Shown here piece by piece: positions 10,403 through 21,622 of a DNA stretch of 64,000 nt. A program made the position numbers and the translations under genes. The notes beneath the pieces are model-generated. The model worked only from the letters and a program-made list of their open reading frames with translations. It searched no databases and was not told the origin of the DNA. Within the stretch, counting starts at the first letter, position 1. Each line of letters begins with the position of its first letter. Origin of the DNA: Thamnaconus septentrionalis (taxonomy: Eukaryota; Chordata; Actinopteri; Tetraodontiformes; Monacanthidae); the NCBI GenBank assembly GCA_009823395.1, contig CM020509.1:17704001-17768000 (forward strand). Direction: 5' to 3'.

Positions 10403-11902
10403 TAGGTATTATCCCAGAGCAGGTGCTAAGTGCTTCTCAGTCCTCTCTTTTTTGGTTCGGGACCATTTTCTCACATGCGCCAATCCCTCATCACTCGGAG
10501 GCTCAGTCCATCCTGCCCAGGAGTGAAATTACTGCATGCTGCATTGCATTAGATTGATTTTAATCTCAGGCACTTTTCATCTACTTTCACGCCCTCCCTC
10601 CATCCCTCTTTTTTCGGTCACCTGTTCTAAATACCCCACTTGTCCAAAAAAAAAAAAAAAAAAAAAGGTCTTACTCCACCATTCAGTGTATTTTGTAAAA
10701 AAAAAAAAAAATCTTTTCGGGAAAGGAATTGTTTTCATAGTTTCATAGTTTTTCCAGGTCGCGGTGTATTTTTGTCGTCCGCCAAAAGATTTGTGTGCGG
10801 CTGTGTGCGTCATGTGTAGGAGGCCAGGCGGGCTGTGAAATATGGATTGATGTGTCCATCTGAAGACAGGTGTTTAGAGTGTGACTGAGGGCTGCGGCTG
10901 TGGCGGCGGCGGCGGTGGCGGCCCGACTCGGTCTGCCACCTCTGTGGGTGCAGCCCCACCACCGGCTTTGATTACTTGTTGTTATTGGAGTGTGAAATTT
11001 GAATATGCCTTTTCATTACTCAAAGTTTGGCTTGTGTTGGTGCGTGGGGCAACAGCAGAAGACTGTTTGGTTGTTGCTGGGTTGTTTTTTTTTCCCTATC
11101 CTCTGTTTTGATTTGTTGCCGGTCTGTGCTCTTGTGCTCCTCGGCATTATGCACAGTTCCAATTCTCCAGCTTTGTGTAAACTGGGAAGAAAAGTCAACG
11201 CTTTTATGTGTTCTTTTAGCAATGGAAAGTACGGCCTGTCATTTGCAAATTCTAGCTGCACTGACCTGCATTTATCATTAGTTTTACATTTTCAGATTTG
11301 GCATTTTCTTCACTTTAATTGAAAAACTGGTCCAGAAGCCCTCAGTAGATGTATTTGTGACAGTCAAAATACTGGTGACTCTCATTAAGGGGTGATAAAA
11401 ATATTATCCAATTTCAGATCTTTATCTTCATTAATTTTCCATTCCACGCAGAAAACTGCACATTCAGCACTCTGTTAACTGGAAATGCTCAGTTTCCACC
11501 ATTGGTGTGTTATTTTCCTGCAACAGAACTTTATTTTCTCAATTTAGTTCCGTTAAAAGCGCCAATATAACGGTAAAGGAAGTGCAGAGCTCATCGCGGT
11601 AGACACACGTGCTAAACACTTGAGTGTCAGTGTCGGGGCATCACAGCACAAACGGCTCTTGACCTTTCAAAATAAATCAGATCCCGGTCGACGCGCTTTC
11701 CTCCGACCCTGCATCAAAGCTGTGTTTGCACGTGGCCGCCCGTCCGTCGCGCGGAGTTTACCTCTGTGTCGGGCCGCGTTTGCCGCCGCACTCTTTAAGG
11801 AAATCCATGAGTAAAGACTTGCTCTAAATGACTCGGCGGCGTAAGCTGACAGCCAGACAGCTGAGCGTTTAAATAGCTGGAGTGTGTTATAAAAAGACAG
11901 TG

Positions 11903-11937
11903 AGCACCTGGTAAAAGTCTATTAATCTTCAGGTGCT
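11903..11937. promoter_or_regulatory. Inverted pair of CACCTG E-boxes
   Basis: AGCACCTG (11903-11910) and its exact reverse complement CAGGTGCT (11930-11937) flank a 19-bp spacer that contains TATTAAT. CACCTG E-boxes are bound by SNAIL/ZEB and by bHLH factors. ZEB proteins typically prefer two spaced CACCT sites. Binding is inferred. Confidence 0.35.
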
Positions 11938-12493
11938 TTGGCGCAGACATTCGTTATCAGAGCCGGGGAATTAAACATGAGCATGAATTCTTTAGAGGCA
12001 CAATATAAAAGAGTTGGATAATTTTAGAAGGGATCACTCCACCTGTAATTTTAGCTCCCCTCAAAGACCTCTCTGTCTCTGCCGTTTAGAAATAATCCCT
12101 TTTGGAAATTTGAAAGCTGTGTTCTCCAATATGTATTCACAAAGAGGATTAAAGAGGCTCAACGGTTCCTCCTTTTTGTGATGAAGTGAGACCTGTGAGC
12201 GATTAGATTCCCCGGCAAAGGGAAAGGCACAAAAAATCAAAACAAAGAAAAGAATGGAAAAAAGAACCCCCCCCCAACAAAAAAAAAAACAGGTAAACAC
12301 TCGACGACTGTGCCAGCAGAAGAGGCGGCGACAGACGGAGTCACTTTTGACTGTGAATTGGCAAACATTGAGCGCCGCCGTCGCTCTCACAAGTTCCTCG
12401 AAACAGGTTGCGGAAAATAAAGGACGGCTTAATTGCACCACTTTGGCTATCATTTGTGTCAACTTGCGAAAGCCGTCTCCTCTGTTTTCTCTA

Positions 12494-12546
12494 TTTTTTT
12501 TTTTTTTTTTAGGAATATAAATAAATAAATAAATAAATAAATAAAA
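12494..12546. repeat. T-run and (AAAT)n
   Basis: A run of 17 T followed shortly by about eight AAAT units. Confidence 0.9.
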
Positions 12547-14863
12547 AAGGCACATAAAAAGCAGCAGGTGCGTTTGGTCCTTCGGCGCGGCACTTACAGC
12601 ATTCCGTGCCACCTGTGATATAATGGCGCCCGGCCGGGGTGATTGATTATTCTGGCCATAGCGCTGACTGCTTTACACTGATTAGCTTTTGACCTTATAG
12701 GGCGAGAGATTACATCAACAGCCGAGAGGATGATAGGTGGGTGGGCGGGGGGGCTGCGGAGGGGTGATGCTCCTAATTTACTGTCCCATTATCACAGGCC
12801 TGTCAGGGAGGCTTGGAGGGGGTGACGGGGGGAGGAAGAGAGGGATTAATTAACACGGGAGGTGGTGAAAGAGAAGCAGGAGGGACTGGAGAACGTTGAG
12901 GAGGGGGCGGGAGGCAAAACTTCAAACCGTCCTTTTTTATTTCTGATCTTTAATTTATGGGACGTCCGTTCAGACCCGGCCCCCTGGTTGCCGGTGACTG
13001 TGCAGCTCACCCCAAAGTTGAGACCGTAATGAAGCTGGATGGAAAAAAAATAAAACTCTGGGACACTTTGGGACAGTCAGACTGACACTCCCGTCCCCTC
13101 CTCGCCTGCAGCTTTTTGTCTCAATGCAAAAAATTAGCTCCTTCATCCTTGTCCAGCTGACTGTCCGTCTCTCCAGAGAGCGGCCATGGAAGAGCCCGTG
13201 GGTGTCACGTGGAAGCCGCTGGAAGGACTCTTTAAAGATAAATATATAAATAAATGAAAAATCACAGACTGCTTTAAGCCTGAAAGATTAAGCAGCAGAC
13301 CCTATGACATGAAAAAAAAAAAAAAAAAGTCAGACCAAACCCAGCTTTACATCACGAGGGCATTTGGGAGCAGTTGCATGCCATTCAGTCCTTGGAGGAA
13401 CATGAAGTTCAAGAGCGGGATCCAATCATCAGAGGTCCAATTAGTGGCAGTCAAACGAACGAGCTTGTCCTCCAGTTTTAAGTTTTCTGTGTGTCATCAC
13501 CAACACTTGTTTGCTTGTTTTTTTTTTCCCACTTTTTTTTTTTTTTAAATTCAGCCCTAGTCTTTGATCTGACAGAAGCACAGAGCGCAAAATGCTCCGT
13601 GGCGTCATTAATAAGAGATTTGCTGCAAATTTAAAGAGTGTTACACGTTAGCGTTGCCGCTGACAGACTGGCTGATGAGGCCTTGAAATTACAACCGTGA
13701 ACTTGTGACCTGCCAAAGAAAACAGGCTGTGCTTTCTGAACAAGTGAGATTCATCTGAACAAATGAGATAAAAACAATGCCTTAAAGGGACAGTACACCC
13801 CGAAATCCAGCCGATCTCACCACAATGTGGGTGCACACCCTGGTGATTTTCTCACCTCGTGCAGTCGCTCTGCAATTTCACAGAGGAAAAGAATCAGAAA
13901 GATTAAAAAGAAAGAAAGAATGGAAGCCAAAACATGTCTATTGTCCTTGTTGCGTGGCGACACAAGAGCTCAATATGACAAACATGACAAAACATTGTTA
14001 GTCATTATACTATTTCCCATCTGTATGTGTGCGTGTGTGTATGATATACAAAAACAAACAACTCAGATGAAACAGGAAAATGCAGTACAAACTGAAAATT
14101 CATCAAATACGGAAGAAATAAGTGAGTCAATCAATCAACTTTAACTTAACCGGCTGATCCCTGAACTGATCACAAAAAATGGAAAAAGTAAAATGCAAAA
14201 AAGTGAAATTATTTTGATTATCACACAAAAAATGCAAAGACATCATCAACCTAATAGCGCACAAAATACAGAGACAGCTGCTGAAAGTTCAAGTGGGAAC
14301 TTTTTTTGTGGCTATAAAAAAAAGAAAAGGAAACGCTAAAGGCACTTTTCTATAGGCAGAGGCAAACGAATTGACCAACTGTGAGCCAAGCTGTTAACAA
14401 GCTGAAAGACAGCGTAGTCTCCGTGTCTCTGAAAAGATGCTCGTGTGCGAACCGACCAAGCCTTTCGTCAACAGCGCTTCCCGTGTTCCAGCAGGCCGTG
14501 ACGCGGGAGAAACCGGAGAAACTCACCTGCGTGAGACGTGCGCGGAAGCCTCAGTTGCATGGGGACACGCGTGTGCGCGTACGTGTGGATTCTGCATTAG
14601 TGTCCCTGCTGTTTCCTGCCGCCCCCCTTGCCCCCCCGCCCCCTCCGCCCCGCGTTCTCTCTCCTCCTATTATTCTCATTCTGCACTGGAGGGCCGTCAG
14701 CGAACCCTGAATGCATTATGCTGTCTGCTCCATTGTTTGTGCTGTTTCTCTGTGCCTGTGCCCCACTCTCTCCCAATATTTGTTTTCATTAATCACAATG
14801 GGCGCCTGCCGCGGGTGTCTTGATGGCTTTTTTTTTATAGTACATACACACATATGTGTGTGA

Positions 14864-14866
<3 letters not shown>

Positions 14867-14895
<29 letters not shown>
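14867..14895. repeat. (TA)14 microsatellite
   Basis: Uninterrupted TA units, preceded by a CACACATATGTGTGTG palindromic stretch. Confidence 0.9.
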
Positions 14896-14897
<2 letters not shown>

Positions 14898-16510
14898 TTT
14901 TTTGTTCTTTTTAGGTGCATTTTTTTCTACACTTCTGCACATAAGACATGTGCTGCGTGTCTATGTGCAGGCATGCTGACAAAGAGAAAGGTGTGCAGTG
15001 ACGTGGGATTGTGCAAGTTTTCCAAGTTTTCCCTTTTCCTTAATGCGATGTTTTTCCCAGGCTCATTCCTTGTTTTTTGACACAACTGCCGCTCACCAGA
15101 CATTTTCTCTTTTTTTGGACCATTCTCTGTAAATTCTGGAGACATTTGTGACGTTGTGAAATTCCCAGTATGGACCAGCAGCTCTCAGACCACCAACAGC
15201 CATGCTCACCACATTCAAAGTTACTCCATTCTTCTTTCCTCCTCATTCCGATGCTCTCTTTGAACTTCAGCATGTCGTCTTTGTCGTGTCTACGAGGCAT
15301 TGAATCGCTGCCATTTCAAGTGGCTGATTAGCTTCTGGTGTTAATGAGTGGTTGAACGTTGAACCCGATAAAGCGGCGGCTGCGGTGACATGCTTTTCGC
15401 TAATTCATTAAGGTGTTGATTTGTTGTATTTCTCGGCCAGCAGCGTGTTGCTGCCGCATGGCGAGTGAATAAATCATCTCTGAAGAAATATTAAAACCTC
15501 TCTGTTTTCGTTCCTGCCAATGTTCCGTCTTCTTGGACTTTCTTCCTCTCCTGTTCCTTCTCTCCGCTGTCTGTTTCTGCCCACCTCTCATCCTCTAATG
15601 TGTGACTCACAATGCGTTTCGTGCCTTTTTGTTGTTGTTCTTGTTCTTCTTCTTCTTGTGTCGCAAGCCTCGCTATCTTGGCACACAACACAGGCGCACA
15701 CACACGCGTGCAACCACAGGTGTCTGGCATCGCTGTGCGTCTGGAATGTATGGATTTGCCCGCTGTTGTAAAAGAGAAAAAAAAACTAACTCAAAAAAAA
15801 AAAAAAAAAAGCGCTTCTCCACACGATCAGTTCCAATTAAATATCAAATAGGGCTTTCCTCCTCCCTTCTGCTTCCTTGCAACAGCATGCAGCTCCAATT
15901 TCTCCGCTGCAGCCTTGTCTCCCTCTTAGTTCTTTTCTTTATCTGCCCTTCAATCGCTGCACTCCTTCTTAGGTTTATGAAGCTATGGCACAGCGGAGCA
16001 CAAACATGAAGAAAAGAAGCTCAATACCACATGGTTCTGAAAATTTTCATAGCCTCTTATCTGCCTCTTTATTCTTTCCCCTTTTCCCCCACTTGTTTGG
16101 CCAAATTGATGTTAATTTGATCGTGGTTGTAACGTCGGCAGTTTCAATCAAACGTGGTAAAATAAAGCTGTGACTGTCAGGGGGAAGTGTCACCAGGTGG
16201 AAGTTCCAGATGTTGGCCTTTTGAATGTCACAGAGAGCGTAAATACATGAGTGGATTGTCTGCTCAAGCCTTTGCATCTTGTCTTCATGTGGAGATTATT
16301 CCCTCTTATATGTAAAGATGTGCACATGACCCACAATTCAGTGAGCAGCATGTTGCGTAATGTTGCAGCAGTGCATTTTTCCTTTTCTCTCCATTTGGCC
16401 AAGTGTAGCTCGTGAAGCTGAGAAGAGCTTCAAGCGTTTCTGCATCCTGGAAGTCTTTTCCAACAAGGTCCAATTTCATGAGAATTGTGAGAATAATTAT
16501 TGCTATAAAT

Positions 16511-16890
16511 TAGGGCTGTCAGTCGATTAAAATGTTTAATCGTGATTGATCGCATAGTGTCCTGAGTTAACTCGCGATTAATCGGAAATTAATTGCAATT
16601 TTTTTTTACGCTGCTCTATATATGCCCTATATGCTCTGTAACGTTTACAAGATATTTATTGTGTTTCTAATACTCCAGAAAAAAAATTCAATTTTTATTT
16701 TCATTGGAACATTCCAACTTATACAGTCCCGCGGCTTCCGCGGCCGGTGTGAACCTGGCCTGAATTGGAGGGCTGCGGCTCGTGCGCATTCTTCGCGGCG
16801 CTTCCGCCTGCAGTGTGAAGCAGGCATTAATCGCGTGTCAAAAAAAATTGTGCCATTAAAAAGAGTGAGTAAACGCGTTAGACAGTCCTA
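16511..16890 (+). mobile_element. hAT MITE with perfect 8-bp TSD
   Basis: The ends are TAGGGCTGTC and GACAGTCCTA, inverted repeats matching at 9 of 10 positions. Both flanks carry the exact 8-bp duplication CTATAAAT (16503-16510 and 16891-16898), as expected for hAT insertion. The subterminal sequence has repeated ATTAATCG/CGATTAA motifs seen in a common teleost MITE. An internal GC-rich block (16727-16830) holds two related copies of a GCGGC..TTCCGC..GTGTGAA unit and may be captured sequence. No transposase frame. Confidence 0.9.
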
Positions 16891-16898
16891 CTATAAAT

Positions 16899-18491
16899 AC
16901 AAGTTATTTTTAGTGAAGTCAACTGTCTAAAATGTCACTGAGGCCACTGTGTTAGGTGTGACAGCCTCTAGGCGGCGCTCTTCGGGTGGCCACCTTGTGC
17001 CAGTCCTCTAACCTGTATAAATGCAATGGTTGCGTGTCTATAAAAACTCGTGACAAGCAAAAACATTACTTGGTTGTGGTGACACATGAAGGGAGGACCT
17101 GAAAGGATTTGCTTGCTTTTGCTACAACATACTGTAAAAATCCTTCCTTTTTCTTCCAGTTTGAAACTTGCTCAGCTCTCAAAGAATGTCGTGTTGTGTT
17201 TTTGTACATTGTGACAAATGCTCAAAATAATTTCTGTGGAATGGTGGAGCACTCTATCAAGCTCATTCCTCCGGCCCTCACGTAGCCGCCGCTGCTTTTA
17301 GGGGCAAATATTCCGTAAGATTTGCCACCAAATTATACATCAAAAGCGCACGAGTGCGCTGCTAATAAAACGGCCGTCGAGTTTAACGGTTTGTGATTTG
17401 CGATTTTGCACCCTTGTTGCGTCAGACTGCAGTTGTCTCGGCTTCCTGTGTCTGCAAACACAGCGCAGAGATGAACGGCAACGCCCCCCCTCCTCCGTCC
17501 GCCTCTCTCAAATCTCATCAAATGCACAATCCAACAACTCCACAACGTTCCGATGGACAACTTGTGACCTGCACATTCAAAATACTATGAAGCAATAACG
17601 TAACACTACGAGGTGAGCTGGGCGGAGTGATTTCATAAGGGCGTTTAGCGCGTCAAAACAGTGTGATTGTCGAGAAGAAGCCGCTGTCTGATCATGGTGT
17701 TGTGGAGGATAGCGATGGTGATGTTTTTTTTAAGCTAAGCATGGCCCAGAACCTCAATTATGTTAGCCAAAATACAGAGATACGTTGTTATAGTTTACAC
17801 ACTGAGTTCCATCTCAAATGTCGCTTTTGTGAGCACTATGTGTGTGGAAGTCAAACAGTCAAACAGCTGCTCCGTGTGCTCTGCAACCAAACAGCCGTGC
17901 ACCTCCAGCGCGCATCCCGCGAGCTTCTCTCTGAGGTTTGTCCCCAAATGTTGGCGTCTACGGAGATTTCCCTGCGCCGTTTGGCCTAATCTGGATTTAA
18001 CTCCCAGGGATACTGGCTTGTTTTTGCTCCCATGTAGCAACACAAGCTTTTCGGGGAAGTTGGCCGCTGATGACGGAGATTAACCCTTGTGTGCGCTCTC
18101 CAATCCCCCCCCAAAGCTGTTGGATCGGCTTGGAGTGAGTGCTCGACGACGCAGGCGGGTAAACTTCCTTTGCGCGACAAAACTGGAAGTAGCGTTCCTT
18201 GTAAGATCACAGGGATACCATCTTGCTGAAACATAAGGGGCTTTACTGCAAAAGTTGCAAAGCGCTCTCTGGTGTTAAATATCAGCGCTCCGCCGCTGCA
18301 ACTTTGATGTCTTTGAATCGGAGCTAAAAAGGCGTAACTCCACAGCCGCGGAAATGAAACGCCGGGGTCCTTAAAAGGGAGTCTTCCTTTTGATATCACT
18401 GCGGATGCTTTAAAATAATCTGTTAACTAAAAGACATTGTTGAACACGCAACCCCGCGAGCCCCTTGCCAAAGAGAAGGCCAGCATCCTTT

Positions 18492-18494
<3 letters not shown>
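16899..18494. other. Non-coding, no gene seen
   Basis: Unique DNA with a moderately CpG-rich part at 17270-18370. The plus-strand frame at 17663-17989 (108 codons) and the minus frame at 17986-18399 (137 codons) overlap other frames and resemble nothing I know. A CTCF-like motif is listed separately. Confidence 0.55.
16965..16978 (+). promoter_or_regulatory. CTCF-like motif
   Basis: CCTCTAGGCGGCGC matches 12 of 14 positions of the core CCASYAGRKGGCRS. It lies about 70 bp beyond the hAT MITE. Motif only; occupancy unknown. Confidence 0.25.
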
Positions 18495-18535
<41 letters not shown>

Positions 18536-18544
18536 GCACACACA
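18495..18544. repeat. (CA)n microsatellite
   Basis: About nineteen CA units followed by an imperfect CA stretch. Confidence 0.95.
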
Positions 18545-18986
18545 TCCGCGCGCACTCACAGCTCGTGTGTTTGTGTGTGTAAAGCAGTGGACTTTGCTAA
18601 GTCTGTCTGATCCCCCTGATAAAAGAAATCCCTCCAAGCCTCTAAAAACCAGAGCGGGAGCCTGGAGTGTAAGAGAGAGGCAGCGGGCACATTCATTTGT
18701 GCATGTTATATTACGCCTCAGTGGATTGACCTCTGACTCCGCGCTCACCCCCCCCCCAATCCATATCTCCAACCACCACCACTACCCCCCGACCCCCATC
18801 CCTCCCTCAGACTCCCTCTCTTGGCACATCCTCAATATAGCGAGCATCAGTCGTGAGGGGCTGGAGAGAATTATAACCCCCCCCACCACCACCACCCTCC
18901 AATGCATTAACTAGACCCACTTGATATGCCAGGAGTCAAATTACAGCAATACACGCTTTTTGCATTCGTAAATGCCCATCAATTAT

Positions 18987-18994
18987 TCACGTGA
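18987..18994. promoter_or_regulatory. TCACGTGA palindrome 1
   Basis: Perfect TCACGTGA, the preferred site of MITF/TFE-type and USF bHLH-zip factors. The context ATTCACGTGATGTCATTA also contains a TGATGTCA half-CRE-like stretch. Confidence 0.35.
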
Positions 18995-19575
18995 TGTCAT
19001 TACCCCAGCCAATGTTCTGTCGTGAGTGAGGAATACGTGTCGTGCAGCGGCGTGAGCTAATCTTGAGCTCGTTTCAACTGGATATTTTGCCGTTGGGTTT
19101 GTTGCAATATTTCTACACTCCGTTTGACCTGTTGTTCGACAGTGGTCAATGGTGCTAAACTTCCTAGCTGCAAATGAAGTGGCCTTGGTAAAAGGTTTGA
19201 TTTGTGTGTGTGTGTATGTAAAGTAATGTGTGCACACACACAAAGTGTTCCTTTGATGCAAATATCTTTGATGCATATTTAAAAGGTGTAAATCATTTTA
19301 TAACCGTTGGGTAAAAGGTGGATATCAAATATCTGAAGCTTCCATTTGTCAGACCATGAACAAACAGTGACTGCAGTTGCTCGATGACTGGAGGTCATAC
19401 TCATATGGATGCACATAACATACTTGAGAATACGTCTACTAATAGTTTATCTATGCTGATGTCAAAGACGCAGCGACAAGGAAGCTGCAGACGCAGTGAT
19501 AATTATCAGGTTCCCTCCGTCTGTATTCCATTGAGGGATTTGCCATCATGAAGCATCCCTTTCATCTACAAGTGG

Positions 19576-19583
19576 TCACGTGA
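19576..19583. promoter_or_regulatory. TCACGTGA palindrome 2
   Basis: Perfect TCACGTGA in the context GGTCACGTGATGCGTGATG. Second of three in under 1 kb. Confidence 0.35.
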
Positions 19584-19920
19584 TGCGTGATGAATTGCGA
19601 AAAATTTTGTGGAGAACAACTTTAAGCCAACGGAGGCACTCACGGCGTCTACTTTACATTCTCGATTGGTGAGTCAGGGGGGAGCAGCGAGAGAGAGAGA
19701 GAGTCTTAAGTGATTAACCTTTGAGTGCACAAGAACTTTGCCGGGCCTGAGGAAAATACTTGAGTGCGCGGCGGAATCACGGCGTATATAATTTAAACTT
19801 GGTACAAGATTGTGTTGAGCAAAACAGGGACGATGGGGGAGTCGAACGCTTTGACGAGTGACTTCCAGACAACAGTTGTTGAGTGTCGGCTCGATTATGG
19901 AGGTTTCAGTGCCACTTCAT

Positions 19921-19928
19921 TCACGTGA
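19921..19928. promoter_or_regulatory. TCACGTGA palindrome 3
   Basis: Perfect TCACGTGA in the context CATTCACGTGAAGTATG. Third of three in under 1 kb. I found no other exact copy in the window. Confidence 0.35.
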
Positions 19929-21563
19929 AGTATGTTTTTCGTACACAGTCTAAATCTGCGCTGAGGTAAATATTGTGCAAGGAGAGAAAATGCTTGGCAG
20001 TGAAGTGGAGGAGTAGAAATGTGGATAGGTGTAAGGATGCCAAACCTCAGAAGTAAAGACAAAAGACAAAGTTAAAACAAAAGTTAAAAAAAAAAATGTG
20101 TTGCTTTGTTGGTTTAGTGGAGTTTACTCAACTCCTCATGACCACAAAACAGAAACATTTCGTTATTGTGAATTATATAAAAAAAGATGGAACATTGAAA
20201 CAGTTTGTATAAGTTTGTATCCATAGTATATATAAAGTTATAAAAGTTATATAAAACCAGTATGAAGGAAAGAAGATGAACTTTATTGATCGCACTCTTG
20301 GAAATGTTGGGGAAATCTCCCAACAATAAAAATCATCCATCAAAATTGGGAATTTTGTTGAATGATTTTTTTTAACTGATTATTATAATAAGTGAAACAC
20401 CCCTCTTTTTGAATCCTTCAAGTTCATGGGCGTAAAAATTTCGCAGCAGATAGCATTTCTATGTTTGCAGCTATTATTCATATTGACCAACAACACTAGA
20501 TTCAAACAAGACGTTTGGTCACAAAACAATCTTTGTGCTCCGACACTGAATTCCTCTTAAACAAACCATAATAACATTGAAAAAAAAACCTCTGTTGCCC
20601 ACTCAGTGTATCACTCACTGTCTCCCTTTGTCTATCACTCCACCCCTGTGATGCAAAAATCCATTGTGTTATAAATGAGGCTGCGAGGATCGATGCTGCA
20701 GGCAGGGTAATGCCCGGGCCTCGCCACCAGTGTATTGCTACAATGATCTGGTGGTTAAAAACACATCCACAAACAGCGCGGGGAGAAGACAGATCTGAGA
20801 CGGCAGCACGCCCACGCCGCTCTCACTGGAGACATCATCAAATTAAACAACAACTATGATGTGTTTCTGCTCCGCGCCCCCGCCGCCGCCGCCGCTCCGC
20901 GTCTCCTCTAGCGCGCCCGCCTCCCTTTTTTCCCTCTCCTGCTATTGACAGGGGCGTCCGCCGGGATTGCCCCCTAATAGAATGCATGACATGGTTTGCA
21001 CCAGTTTGGGATGAAGGCCAATTAGTTTAACAAGTGTGAGACAAATCTTGTTTGACAAAGTTTTTTTTTTGGTCAGGGCAAGTGCAGCTAATCCGCTAGG
21101 GGCGGGAGAAATTGCGCTAGTCCGATGCAGCCGGCATCGTACAGCAACATACGCAAAAGCTGAATATTGAAAGTCCCACATTAAACTCATTTTGAGATCT
21201 TTATTTTTATCCGGTGGAGCGGCAAGACAAAATAATTGGTGTAAAGGGGAAAAAAAGAACTAAAGATAAAATACATGGCTGAGGAAGTCGCCACTAACCT
21301 GTGAGAGGTGCAAGCGTGGTCTTTGTAATATAAAGGTATATTTTTCAAGACTGTGTGTGTCCCATTCTGTAATGATTGGGACATTTCTAATACCTGCAGA
21401 GTAGGAACACTAGTCATCTGTATTTGCCTACTTGCCTCTTTGTCAAGACGTGGGCTCGAAGGAACCCTAAAAGGTTTGTCACACAACACAGAATCCTGAT
21501 GAGAATCAGATGTTCTTAGCAAGGAGCTCAGCGGCTCCTGAGAAAACAGGTGACAATTATTTT

Positions 21564-21622
21564 TCTTCTTCTCCTTCTCCTTCTCCTTCTTCTTCTTCTT
21601 CTTCTTCTTCTTCTTCTTCTTC
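21564..21622. repeat. (CTT)n / (CTCCTT)n tract
   Basis: Pyrimidine-only tract of CTT units with CTCCTT interruptions. It gives the poly-Ser run of the longest plus-strand open frame (21510-22109), which is therefore not credible as a gene. Confidence 0.95.

Larger units (their letters stand above)
10403..16502. other. Non-coding, no gene seen
   Basis: About 6 kb of mostly unique DNA with A/T runs (10647-10666, 10697-10711, 13310-13328), a GGC tract at 10895-10921 and a TTAAAGGGACAGTACACCCC end-like motif at about 13785. The block 11860-12060 looks regulatory (inverted E-boxes, ATTAAT). The largest frame (minus, 12061-12612, 183 codons) reads poly-aromatic text from T-runs and the (AAAT)n tract and matches no family I know. 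Confidence 0.55.
18545..21563. other. Non-coding, candidate regulatory
   Basis: Unique DNA with no supported gene. The block about 18900-19010 is compact, with CATTAAC, AATTATTC and TCACGTGATG motifs. Three TCACGTGA palindromes occur in 18987-19928. The part 20640-20950 is GC-rich with a GCC triplet stretch. The part 20100-20340 is AT-rich and may contain old repeat. Confidence 0.5.

Noticed and set aside
12061..12612. Minus-strand frame of 183 codons
   Set aside because: Its aromatic-rich text comes from T-runs and the (AAAT)n tract. No family resemblance.
13785..13870. TTAAAGGGACAGTACACCCC, like one end of a fish DNA element
   Set aside because: Only one end is seen; no matching inverted end or target duplication located.
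20275..20330. ACTTTATTGATC with GGGGAAATCTCCC, resembling a retroposon tail
   Set aside because: Too short and diverged to call; no body or target duplication found.
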